A DNA stretch of 64,000 nucleotides from Erythroxylum novogranatense. Its lineage: Eukaryota; Streptophyta; Magnoliopsida; Malpighiales; Erythroxylaceae. The stretch is taken from the NCBI GenBank assembly GCA_029891385.1, contig CM057235.1:20081120-20145119 (forward strand), read 5' to 3'. The notes below the pieces were generated by a model. The model saw only the letters and a list, made by a program, of their open reading frames with translations. It had not been told where the DNA came from and searched no databases. The position numbers and the translations under genes are program-made. This document shows positions 1 through 10,736 of this stretch, in pieces (position 1 is the stretch's first letter; each line of letters begins with the position of its first letter).

Positions 1-2345
1 TCAAGAAGATCATTATCTAAACCATGGTGATCCTCTTAAGACAAATGGAAGAGAAAAGAGCATTGTTAGAATATTTTCAATCCTTGAAGGTTTGTAACTC
101 ATTACTTGAGAAGTTTAAGATCCTACGATTAAAGGAAGGAGATAAAAATAATTCCTTCTTCCATAAATCTATCATTGCAAGAAGGAACACCAACATAATA
201 GCTTCTCTTATTAAATAAGATGGAGGTTTAACTCAATCACAAGCAAGAAACTTATGTGTACTTCTTTAACACCCTAGGTACTTAAGAAACTAGGAACTCC
301 TTAGTTAGCTCGTTTAAATCATTTATAGCTGAACATATTTTTAAGGAGGAGGCATACTATCTCATTTAACTATTTAATCTTATGGATGTTAGAGGAGTTC
401 TTTTTGAACTTAATATAAGTAAGTCTCCTAGACCAAATGAATTATATTTGTTTAAAAAAAACCTAACATACATTAAAGATGTTGTAATTGATGCAGTTCT
501 ATAATTTTGTGAGAATGGCATGATGGTGAGAGAAATCAATAAAATTTTCAATTCAACAAAATTTTCTGTTAACTTTTTCCTAAAATATATAATTCAAGCT
601 CACTCAAAGACTTTATATCTATTCCAATCTTATTGCTTCCAGGTTAAATTCGACTCTGGTACCTCTCATCAATGTATCCTAAAGAGTTTTTATCTCTGAA
701 AGATTGACTAGAGACAACATACTACAGGTTTAAGAACTACTTAAAGGGTATGATAGTAAAAAATCCAACGAGAATTATGTAATTAAAGTGTATTTCACAA
801 AACTTTTTTCTCAATCCATTGGAACTACATCTTGCACTTACCAGAGGTATTTGTACTTCCAAAAATCTTCATTAATTAGATCAATCAATTTATTTCAAGC
901 TTTTACTATGAAACTCTAGTAAATAGAGAAAGTTACCAACATTTTTAGAGGGAAGAAAGGGCTGAGATAAGGTGACCCCATATCAACTTACCTTTTTATT
1001 CTATGTATAAAATCTTTCAGCTTTGCATTCTCAAGTGACTTGTTTATTCTTTCTAGGCTAATAACAATCAATATGCATACTTATGTATGCCTTAAACATA
1101 TTCAAACTACCCTCAAGTTTATCCATTAACAATAGTAAGATTTATATGATAAGTTCAAAAGATATAGCTCCCTAATTATCCTTAATCTCTAACCTACAGC
1201 TTAAGGATCCCCCATTCATATATCTATAGCTACCAATCATAACTAAAGGATTGCTTTAAGGATTAGTCACCTTTACTAGAGAAATTACAAAGGAGAATTA
1301 ATTATTGGTGCAATAGATCCTATCATTTGTTGGAAGGGTACAATTGATTGACTCCCTTCATACCTATTGTCCCTTGTATATTTTTCTCTTATAAGCATTA
1401 ATAAAAACTATAAAGAAGATGCTGAAGAGTTTTCTTTGGTTCGGTGCATTAAATAAGAACCATTTTGTCAAGGTCAAATAGTCTAATGTTTGTTTGCTAA
1501 AGAAATAAGGGGCTTAGGCATCATTCTAGTCTCTTTATCTAACAAAACTCTTATGTCAAGTAGAATATAAAAATGTTAACTAAAAAAGCAACTCTTTGGG
1601 TCCAATAGATACATACCTATTTTTTAAAAAGGCAAGAGCATATAAGAAGCTAGCAACAAAACCACTTTATAAGAATAGCTTATATCTAACTCTATAACAT
1701 CTATGCCCTAATCCTCTAAGGTTAAGGAGCTAATAAATAAGAATGAATTGGTTGCTAACTCGTTATTATTTATGAACCTCATTCTATATTACAGACTTAA
1801 GCAAAGTGTGAAAAAAATTCTATGTTTAGTCAAAACATTCTTCTCGGAGGTTTATCAATGCCTCTTGTAGAGAATCATTCCTACCACATTTGTAGAAAGT
1901 GACCTAGCTTGGAATTATCTAGTTTAAAAAGAATCTTCTTAAAGTCTCCTTCCTCAATTGACTTGTCTATAAGCAAAAATTGGAAACCATAAATAAGTTA
2001 AGCTTTCTCAACTCATCATAGATATATTATCTATATAAAATAAGTTAAGAATTATTGCATCAATTTTTCTTCTATTATTAATTCTTTACATAGATATGGA
2101 ACAAAATGCCAACGTGTGAGCTCACTAAAACTAGCCTCTCTTTGACTAACATAATTGTGAAACTGGAAAAAGGATGGAGATTATCAGATAGTGATAAAAG
2201 CATCCATATCATTGCTTGTGGAAGTACTATGTACTCTATTTGGAAGGAAAGAAACTCTACGTTTTTCCAAGTAAAGGAAAACGTTAGGGAAAAAATTAAG
2301 GACCAACTGATAATCATCTCCATGCAACTTGTAGTCCTAAAATAA
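1..2345 (+). pseudogene. Decayed LINE (non-LTR retrotransposon) ORF2, 5' part outside window
   Basis: This is the remnant of a plant L1-type LINE polyprotein, whose reverse transcriptase copies its own RNA at a nicked target. In order I see: the linker preceding the RT (residues GDKNNSFFHKS near 135-168); the RT entry motif SKSPRPNE (near 418-440), a decayed form of the usual KAPGPDG; the RT core G-L-R-stop-GDP-I-S (near 959-985), where the usual Gln codon is TAA; a degraded FLWFGALNKNHFVKVK stretch (about 1428-1475) matching the post-RT linker; and a C-terminal stretch ending IWKERNSTFF (2106-2345) typical of the end of the zf-RVT region. Many stops and frameshifts break it. The left end is cut by the window edge and I see no clear poly(A) tail after 2345. 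The family is confident; the exact borders are not. Confidence 0.8.
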
Positions 2346-3251
2346 CTTCTGCATGAAAACTTTGAACAAACAAGAAAGGATTAAGCCGGATTTGCCTTAG
2401 CTATTGATAATTAACACTAGACAATTATAATAACATTATACTTATGTCTTTCCTTGTGTTTTTAAATTCGAGTAGTAATTATGTTCTTTAATGTATTATT
2501 AAGCCTGTAAAAATTGATTTAGTTTTGGAATATATTTTTAAATTCTAAAAATATTAAACTATCTCGTTAGTCATTATCATAAATAAAATCTATCTAGGGT
2601 AGAAAAACTTCATCATTATGCTTTTGACATTAGATGTTTAATCTAAAACAATAGTTTAATTTAAATTACTTATGATAGTTTGTTAGAATAATGGCTTTAA
2701 ATTTTTTCCTTTATTAATTTATCATTTTTATGTAATTAACCATTCATTATTACTAAAGTGGTTGGAATGTTTTGTTGTGTAGCAAGTATTTTAAATCTTG
2801 AAAACTTTTAATTTTTAATTTTAACTTTTGTAACCTTAGTTATATATATCAATAATATATATACATACATACCTATATGTAGATATATGAAATAAAAATG
2901 ATGTGTGTTACTTGAAAATATAAATTAGAAACGTTGTCAACAAATGCAAATAAGAGAAGGAAAGATTTTCAAAAGGAGCAGAGAGAAATTAGAAGAGAGT
3001 TAAACAAAAGAGAGAGAAGCAAAAATATTCAATTGATTAGTTAAAGATTTGATTGTTATAATAAATATCTAATAAGGTTGATCCTTTTAAGGATAACTTA
3101 TGTGTTTTAAGTATTCGTTATAATCTATTAAGGTGAAAACGAAGGCATTTAGCTATTATACTTTCATTAAAGAAAAGTGTTATCATTTTATTTATGAGTA
3201 TAGTCTCTCCTTCTACATCTTTTCGTAACATTGCCTCTATTTTCAAAAACC
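2346..3251. other. AT-rich intergenic DNA without a recognisable gene
   Basis: No coding frame or family signature is visible. There is a short TA/CA-rich simple stretch near 2840-2890. The segment ends at the target duplication of the gypsy element that starts at 3257. Confidence 0.5.
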
Positions 3252-3256
3252 TTATC
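3252..3256. repeat. Target site duplication TTATC, left copy of gypsy-1
   Basis: TTATC directly precedes the TG of the left LTR. The same five bases follow the right LTR at 8205-8209, which fixes both element borders. Confidence 0.92.
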
Positions 3257-3515
3257 TGATATAGCAGGAAAGCGATAAATTTCACATAAAATAGATGAAC
3301 TTCTAGTTATATCTAAATTTAGAATATTTCAATCCCTTAAGATGTCCCTAAACAAGGATTTAAATAAGACAATAAACCTAATAGAAATAGGAAACATAAA
3401 ATTACAAAAATATTCTAAAATAATACAAAATTAGGAAAATAGTCTATAACTTACGTTTTAGAGAAAAATGACATCAACTGGTTTACACTCTAGTTGCCAT
3501 GTCGTTACCACGTCA
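3257..3515 (-). repeat. gypsy-1 3' LTR (left copy)
   Basis: Starts TGATATAG and ends CACGTCA on the plus strand, exactly as long (259 bp) as the right copy at 7946-8204. It is the 3' LTR because the element reads on the minus strand. Confidence 0.92.
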
Positions 3516-3527
3516 ATCCCCTCCATT
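3516..3527 (-). other. Polypurine tract of gypsy-1
   Basis: The minus strand reads AATGGAGGGGAT directly before the LTR start TGACG. This is the expected place and composition for the plus-strand primer of reverse transcription. Confidence 0.8.
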
Positions 3528-4098
3528 TGAGAAAAACTCTACCTTGAGTACATTGGATCATTTGGATAGAACGGTTCATCTGAAGAGTAGTAAGGAGAAA
3601 TGTTCGCCATATTAAATGTTTTGGAAATGTTGAAGGCATCTGATAATCCCATCACATAAACATTGTCATTAATCTTCTTCAAAATATGATATGGTCCATA
3701 TTTCTTAGGTTGCAACTTTTAAGTCCCTATTAGAAATCGCTCCTTTATAAAAAACACCATAACTTCATCACCCACATTAAAGACCCTGCTCTCTCCAATG
3801 TTGGTCTGCAGCTTTCTTATATTTGGCATTAGCTTGTTCCAATTTATGTATTACCTTTGTATGAGCGTCTTACCACTAGTTAGTTATATTTGTAACAAAT
3901 TGGGCAATTTAATCAAATCAACAGCATGTTGTGGTGCCCTTATGTAGACAACAACAAAAGGTGACACCTACTCAGGGCATTAAGAACAACACTGTTGTAG
4001 GCATACTTAGCCTACAGTAATGCACAATCCCACTGCTTAGGTCCATCTCCACAAATACTTCAGATAAGATTGCCCAAGGTTCTATTCACTATCTTTTT

Positions 4099-4389
4099 CT
4101 AGATATTTGTTTGAGGATGAGATGTGCTACTGAAATTCATAGATGAATCAAACATCTTCCACAAAGCCCTCCAAAAGTGAATGAGGAATTTGCTATCTCT
4201 ATCAAAAGTAATAGATTTAGGAACCCCATATAGATGTACAACTTCTTTGAAAAATAGTTTGGCCATATTGGTTACATATGTAGCCTTCTTATAAGGAATA
4301 AAATGTGTCATGTTGGATAATCTGTCTACCACAACAAAAATATAATCCACACCCCTCAAGGTTCGTGGTAATTCGAGCACAAAATCCAT
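4099..4389 (-). pseudogene. gypsy-1 integrase core fragment
   Basis: Translates to a gypsy integrase core: MDFVLELP at the start, then [13 protein letters not shown] carrying the first catalytic Asp region, TFDRDSKF with the second Asp, and a C-terminal SSTSHPQTN segment just before the catalytic Glu. The reading frame stops right after this, so the Glu motif is lost from the open frame. In the intact family this domain joins cDNA to the host chromosome. It lies downstream of the RNase H remnant, as expected for Ty3/gypsy. Confidence 0.88.
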
Positions 4390-5027
4390 AGATAAATGCT
4401 CCTAAATATTCTCTAGAATAGGTATAGGAGTATACAAACTAGTATTATGAGATTGACTCTTCACTATCTAGCATATATAGGACCTCTACACAAAATGCAT
4501 ACATCCCTTCACATATGGGGTCGATAATATCTCTCTTTAATTGTAGCATAGGTCTTGTCACACCCTAGATGAACGTAAGACCTCCTGTATGTAGATCACG
4601 AACTAGCTTCTCCCTCAAGGAAGTTTTGGAATGCATAGCTGATTTCCTTTCATAAGAAAGCCATCATGGATGTGAAAGGCACCATCAGTATGTTTATTTA
4701 CATAGTTTTCCCACACTCCCTAGAAGTCTTCATCAGTGGCAAACGAACTCTTGACAATTTCAAACCCCACAACCTCTTAACTCATCGTGATAAGCAAGTT
4801 AGCACACCTACTAATGCATCAGCCACTTTGTTCTGTAGGCTAGCTTTATGCTTTAATATGAAGGTGAACTTCTCTAAAAATTGGGTTCACCTTGCGCACA
4901 TACCCTTATCAATTTTCTTCGGACTCTTTAAATGTTTTAGGGCATCATGATCTGTATACAACACAAATTCCTTGTTGATTAGGAAGTGTTCCCATATCTT
5001 CACTGCACAAACCATAGAGTAAAACTT

Positions 5028-5267
5028 TTAATCATATGTGGACCACCTACGCCTAGCATCACTGAACTTTTCGCTAAAGAACGCTACTGGCTTCTTCTGT
5101 TGGGACAACAAAGCACCTAGTACCATACCACTAGCATCACATTCAACTTCAAATAGGGCCTGGACCTTTGGTAGTGCTAAAATAGGAGCAGTGCACATTT
5201 TTTCTTTCAACAAAGCAAAAATGTTCTTAGCTTCTTCTCCCTGTTGAAACTTCCCTTTTTTAGACAC
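5028..5267 (-). pseudogene. gypsy-1 RT-linked RNase H fragment
   Basis: The frame carries [16 protein letters not shown] and [19 protein letters not shown], the typical start of gypsy RNase H (first catalytic Asp in CDAS). In life this domain degrades the RNA strand of the RNA-DNA hybrid. It is a short open island between stops. The plus-strand frames over the same DNA are shadows. Confidence 0.88.
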
Positions 5268-5879
5268 TCTATAATAAAAGTTGCAATGCTACCAAATTTC
5301 TTTATAAATCGCTTATATAATGTAGCCAGCCCATGGAAACTCCTTACTTTGGTTATTGTTTTGGGGGTTTACAACTCCTTTATAGCTCAGATTTTCTCTT
5401 CATCAACTTAAATACCGTTTGCTCCAATGGTATAACATACAAATAATAGTTTGTTTTTCCATGAAACTGCACTTCTTCATAGTGGCATACAATTTATTCT
5501 TTTGCATTGCTATAAAGACTTCCCGCAAATGGGCTATATGCTCCTCCTCTATTAATTATATTCCAAATGGCATCATAAGCCACTCATACAACCCCTCTTT
5601 TATCTTGAAGGTTGTCTTTCATTCATCTCCAGGTCTGATTCAGATTTGATAGTATCCGATATGAAAGTCTATTTTTTAGAAGACCTATGTGCTATGAACC
5701 ACATCCAAGATGTCAGCCAATCAAGGAATGGGAAACTTATAACCCATATTAATTTTATTTATGGCCCTACTATCCACACACATTCTCTAAGTTTCATCTT
5801 TCTTAGGGGTCAACAATGTTGGAATTGCATAAGAACTTATATTCTCTTAAATGTGCCCCTTACATTAAAATTGCCCCAT

Positions 5880-6060
5880 TTGACTCTTTTAGACTCATCT
5901 TATAGTTGGGTAAGCCAGGCAGATTGGCTTCAGGAACTAGATCAATGTGATGCTAAATGTACCTCATAGGTGGAAGCCTTATAGGTAATTCTTTAGGCAT
6001 GATGTCACTGAACTCCTCCAGCAACAACTTCTTAACATATGGAAGCTCTACTGTATCTTG
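5880..6060 (-). pseudogene. gypsy-1 protease-RT linker remnant
   Basis: Reading the minus strand gives FEEFSDIMPKELP, then LPPMRYI, HHIDLVPEANLP and a P-x-Y-x-M segment. This is the well-known connection between protease and reverse transcriptase in gypsy elements. A stop interrupts it (the codon before HHIDLV is TAG). The RT palm between here and the RNase H island at 5267 is too decayed to list motif by motif. Confidence 0.75.
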
Positions 6061-6764
6061 CTTCTTCTCTATTACTAGCACTTGCCTTATAAACAGAGCA
6101 TGCACTTCTCTGGTCTCCTTTATTGCCTCTTAAAATTTGGTCTCATAATGAGTTACTGTTAGGAAAGCCTTACCATTAGCTTTTGAGAAGCTTTGGGTTT
6201 AAAACTCCCGTTTATTGGCAACAAGGTATATTTCTTTCCATTCTTCTATAGCTTGTATATATTTTCTCTGCCATCATGCTGTGCTGCAATATCAAACTGT
6301 CAAGGTCTACTAAATAATAGGTGATGGGCATCCATGTCTGCTAAGTCAAAATAAATTTCATCCTTATAATGACAGATAGAAAAGGATACCTTGCAACGTT
6401 CAGTCACTTAGATCTTGTCACCTGCTTTAATCCAGCTGACTAAGTACAGGTTAGGGTGCTTCTCCACCTTCAATCTCATACTTTATATAACATCTCTCCT
6501 TATGATATTTTCACAACTACTCTTATCAATAATCACATTGAACACATAGCTATGAATAATGCACCTGGTTTTAAATAATTTTCCTGTTTTAGGGTGATCA
6601 TCATCATCCTAATCACATAGTTCTGGCTTTCTTCATTCTCTATTCCATTATCAAACTTGTAATCCTTTTCTTCACCATCTAGACCACAATATACCTCTTC
6701 TTCCTCATCCCCACGTTCTACCACATAGACTACCTTTCTAAGGGGATAATCACTAGATCTGTGG

Positions 6765-6830
6765 CCTAGTTGATTACACTTAAAGCACTTACCTAGGATA
6801 GCCTAGCATAGGGATTAATAGTTTTAGGTG
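6765..6830 (-). pseudogene. gypsy-1 Gag zinc knuckle with last Cys replaced
   Basis: The minus strand encodes CFKCNQLGHRSSDYP, a CCHC knuckle (C-x2-C-x4-H-x4-C) in which the fourth zinc ligand is Tyr instead of Cys. The knuckle normally binds the element's RNA during packaging. It lies between the Gag N-terminus and the protease, as expected. Confidence 0.75.
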
Positions 6831-7640
6831 TTTCTTTTGTTTTAGCCACCTTCTGCTTCCCTGCAAATTTATGGTCTTGGGTTCTACTTTTATCAATGGT
6901 AGTTTTAGAGGTATTTCCACCATAATTCCCACCATAACTTGTACAATAATTTGCACTGTTATTTTTGCGAGGGTATTATGGCATGTTCTTTTCTTGCATC
7001 AACTATTCTTCCTTTAAAGCCAAATTTCTAGCTTCAGACAAGGTTCTCACTACTTGTACCCCAATTATATCTTTAATGGTTGATTTCTGGCCCTCTAAAT
7101 ATCTGGCTACCTGCTATCCTTCAGTTCCTCTCAGGTTATTCCTAGTCGCTAGCCTGGTAAATTCTACATAAAATTTATGTACTGATTGAACATATTGGCA
7201 CCTTTGGCGTTGCTGAAATAGAAATTGCTCATAATCTGGAGGGATAAACTCGTTGTGCAATAACTGCCTCATCCTTCCCCACATTCTGATAGGTATTTTG
7301 ACCTCACAGGACCTCCTTAACTATAATCTCTCCCACCAAGTAGAAGCTCCCCTTGTCAATCTACATGCAACTAATTTGACCCTCCTTTCCTCCGGAATCT
7401 CCATATACTAAAAAAAAGATATATGTATACTATCTAATCCAGGAAACTCTCGATATTTAAGTTTTCATGATAATATAGAATATATACCTTCAATTTGTAT
7501 TTTGTTTATTTTTCATCATAGTTATCCCTCCGGCAACCAGCAAGTCTTAAAGGAGGTTCTTCTGAATAATCTTCTTCTTCTTCTTCTTGTTCTTCTTCAA
7601 AATCATTTAATAATCTAATCCATCACTCATGCCTATGAAC

Positions 7641-7918
7641 TCAAGGAACAGGTAAGACGGTAGGTTGCATATGAGTTGCACTGACACCAAGCACTCTCCT
7701 GCCATCATTTGAGTTCCTGGTGGGGATGTTGAGTCGCTCCTCTAACCGAATCGGGATCTCTTCTAAGTGATCGAAGCGTTCCCCATGATGTTGAAGCCTA
7801 ACATCAATCTGATCAACCTGAATTGCTAACTCATCAATCTCCACCCCACAATTTGGGGTCTTAGCCCTCTAATCACTATCGAAAGAATCGCCACGTACTC
7901 TACCTAGACCACCTGACA
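7641..7918 (-). pseudogene. gypsy-1 Gag N-terminus
   Basis: From an ATG near 7918 the frame begins MSGGLGRVRGDSFDSD, meets one TAG, and continues as a charged, probably coiled-coil stretch (VDQIDVRLQHHGERFDHLEE) typical of the start of a gypsy Gag. It begins within 30 bases of the inner edge of the 5' LTR at 7946. Capsid-forming Gag is the first product of such elements. A shorter diverged copy of this DNA is present at 8660-8884. Confidence 0.65.
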
Positions 7919-7945
7919 TCAAGTCATCAAGCAACCTACTCAAAC

Positions 7946-8204
7946 TGACATAGTAAGAAAGCAATAAATTTCACACAAAATAGAAAGAACTACCAATTGT
8001 ATCTAAACTTGAAATATTTAAATCCCCAAAGATGTCCCTAAACAAGAATTTAAATAGGTCAGTAAACCTAATAGAAATATGAAACAGAAAATTATGAAAA
8101 TACCCTAAAATAATACAAAATTAGGAAAACACTTTATAACTTGCATGCTAGAGGAAAATGACATCAACTGGGTTTACACCCTAGTTTCCACGTCGACCAT
8201 GTCA
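7946..8204 (-). repeat. gypsy-1 5' LTR (right copy)
   Basis: 259 bp, TGACATAG to CATGTCA on the plus strand, followed by TTATC at 8205-8209. In the direction of transcription (minus) this LTR would hold the element promoter. Confidence 0.92.
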
Positions 8205-8284
8205 TTATCCATAAGGATTACTTAAAGAAATTGTCTCTATAATTTGAATAAAGACTCCTATATAACAACTGTAATTAAACCATC

Positions 8285-8650
8285 CATCTTTCGCACTAGT
8301 CGTTAAGCCATTAGTTTGTTGTGGTGTTTAATTATTTTTTGATAGAAAAATTACAATTAGGGCTTTATCTAGGTGTTTGAGCATTGATGGTAACTATATT
8401 GAAATAGGTTCCGGCTGATTATTTATTGCATATGAATTAAATTTTGCTAACATTTTGATTCAATTTCATATTTCATATATAAAGATTGGAAAATCACATA
8501 TATGGATAAATCATGATATAAATAATAAGATTTGCGTAAAATTTTAGAGATAGAATTACATGAATCTTCCAAGTTATAGTCAAATCTAATAAAAAATTTA
8601 TAGACTTAAGTGTTTTTAATAGAAAGAGACTTCAATCAATCTACTTAAAA
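8285..8650. repeat. Direct repeat A, copy 1 (gypsy-1 flank)
   Basis: About 366 bp starting CATCTTTCGCACTAG and ending CTACTTAAA. It recurs with many point changes and two small insertions at 8881-9267. It lies outside the gypsy-1 target duplication, so it is flank rather than element. No coding content recognised. Confidence 0.85.
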
Positions 8651-8659
8651 TCACCTATT

Positions 8660-8884
8660 AGGAGGTTCTTTTGAATATTCTTCTTTTTCTTCTTCAAAAT
8701 CACGTAATAAACTAATCTGTTGCCTATGCATGTGAACTCAAGGAATAGGTAAGACGGTAGGCTGCTTGTAAGCTGCATTGCGTCCAATCACTCTCCTCCC
8801 ATCATTCTAGTTTCTGTTGGGGATGTCGAGTTGCTCCTCTAACTAAATTGGGATCTCTCTTAAGAGATTGAAGCGTTTCCCATC
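8660..8884 (-). pseudogene. Isolated gag fragment of the gypsy-1 family
   Basis: This segment parallels 7551-7785 inside gypsy-1 (shared landmarks AGGAGGTTCTT, GTAAGACGGTAGG, CTCCTCTAAC) but is diverged and has no LTR. It is wedged between the two copies of repeat A. It is therefore a second piece of the same family, not part of the intact element. Several stops exclude function. Confidence 0.8.
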
Positions 8885-9267
8885 TTTTGCACTAGTCATT
8901 AAGCCACTAGTTTGTTTTGGTGTTTAACTTTTTTTGTGATAGAAAAATTACAAGTAGGGCTTTATCTATTTGTTTGAGCATTGATGGAAACTATGTTGAA
9001 ATTGGTTCCAGTTTTTATGATTATTTATTGCATATGAATTAAAATTTGCTAATATTTTGATTCAATTTCATATTTCATATATAGAGATTGGAAAATCATA
9101 TGTATGGAGAAATCATGATATAAATAATAAGATTTATGTAAAATCTTAGAGATAGAATTACATGAATCTTTTAAGTTAGAGTCAAATCTAATAAAGAAAT
9201 TTATAAACAAAATTAATGCATTCTTAAGAGTTTTGACTAAAAAGAAACTTCAATCAAACTACTTAAA
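8881..9267. repeat. Direct repeat A, copy 2
   Basis: About 387 bp matching 8285-8650 from CATCTTTTGCACTAG to AACTACTTAAA. It carries extra bases near 9012-9032 and 9206-9240. Together with the gag fragment it makes an A-gag-A arrangement. Confidence 0.85.
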
Positions 9268-10500
9268 GGTAGGTGCAACATTTTTTAGAAAGATTGTGTG
9301 TTATAAGTTTAAAATTTCTATTGGTCAAATAAATCGGGGTTAATAATTGACTTAAAATAAATTTAAGTATAGAAAGGTTTTAGGGATTCTACATTGGATC
9401 TTATTTTCAATTGATCATCTCATTATTGTTATTTTAGATTAGTAACTTTGGTTAATCATTATTTTAAATCAATCATTTTTGTTAAATTAGATAATAGAAA
9501 GACATTTATTACTAGTACTAATGTTCGTGAAAACAATATTCATATTTACTAGAATGTATTATTAAAATAATATACACACTTGCCTACTTAACCTTTAAAA
9601 TTGATTGGGCCGTGAATACCAAAAACTCAAAAATAAAGATAAATATTACCATAACAACCAGATGTTGTGCTTTATGTCATATTACAATTAAATATTGAAC
9701 AAAAGCCCATCACATCTATGATTTCATTTTAAGAAATAAAATGACTATTAAAACAAATAAATTCTAAACTATTAACTTACTTAATATGAGGATTATTTTG
9801 GAAATTATGAAATATTATAGTCATTGAAAATTCTAAAATATTTAATAAATATAATTTTATTCAATTTATTTAATATGAAAAGGCAATTTAATCAAAATTT
9901 AGAAACTATATAATATAATTTAGTCTGTATATTAACTATTTAATTTTATAATAATTTCCAATGATTAAAAATTTGACCTGGTTATTTGTTCAATTTTAAT
10001 ATTTTAATATTTTAAATTTTATTTAATCTCTAAATAATTTTATGATGGCTTAATATTAGTCGAATATTTTAAGTCTTAAATTTTTGTTTTAATGTTTCAC
10101 TTCCTATTGAGTTTTTAAAATTATAATATTAATTAAAAGTTAGAGAGTTTTGATATATTTCATGAGTAATGGTATTCACAATTTTGCCTTTAATTACCAC
10201 CCTGTAGCTATCTATATATGTAGGAAGTCCACGCTTATTACTGACAAGAGGACCTGCTGGAACACTCGGTTTCTATATCTCTGTTTCTGATTGACCACGC
10301 AGTTATCAACGTCGGAAGATGTAGAGCAGAGCATAACCATAAACAAACATTTCCTCTGATGTCAAAGTTATATTATCAGATGTCAACCCAACGTTGCTTC
10401 ATAACATCCTTCTTACCTGCACTCTTCCATTATCCTCCCACTCTAACCTCTAACATTAACCACTAAACATTTTACAGCAACTAAAACGATAATATTTGGA
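9268..10500. other. Very AT-rich intergenic DNA, nothing recognised
   Basis: Runs of A/T with short homopolymers. No open frame, RNA gene or element end could be supported. The last 200-250 bases are probably the 3' flank of the glycosyltransferase gene. Confidence 0.45.
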
Positions 10501-10736
10501 CCATAAACTGCTTTTTCTGAGGATTCACCTACAGCAAGATATCAACAAGTTAGCCAAAAATGTGATACATATGGAGGAACTACTTCAGACAATTATTGGA
10601 CCTGTGTCTGTGTGAACGATCTTCTATTAGCTCTATCCGATTTGGTCCGGTAATCTCAAAGATCATGAAATTGTGTAGCTATAAGGTTGGCCATTAAGTC
10701 GAGCAACTTGATCCTAACCTTGGCAATTGCCGTAGA

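Larger units (their letters stand above)
3257..8204 (-). mobile_element. Complete Ty3/gypsy LTR retrotransposon (gypsy-1), 4948 bp
   Basis: Two 259-bp LTRs (3257-3515 and 7946-8204) bound an internal region whose remnants read gag, zinc knuckle, protease/RT, RNase H, integrase on the minus strand. That order, with integrase last, defines Ty3/gypsy. The 5-bp target duplication TTATC sits at 3252-3256 and 8205-8209. A polypurine tract lies against the left (3') LTR. I could not recognise a clean primer-binding site at the 5' LTR; the bases there do not match the usual tRNA-Met or tRNA-Asp sites. All coding parts carry stops, so the copy cannot move by itself. Hand comparison of the LTRs shows roughly 40 differences, so it is an older insertion than the copia at 14042. 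Confidence 0.93.

Noticed and set aside
4666..5969. Plus-strand frames of 69-107 aa across gypsy-1
   Set aside because: Shadows of the minus-strand pol remnants, which show real RT, RNase H and integrase motifs.
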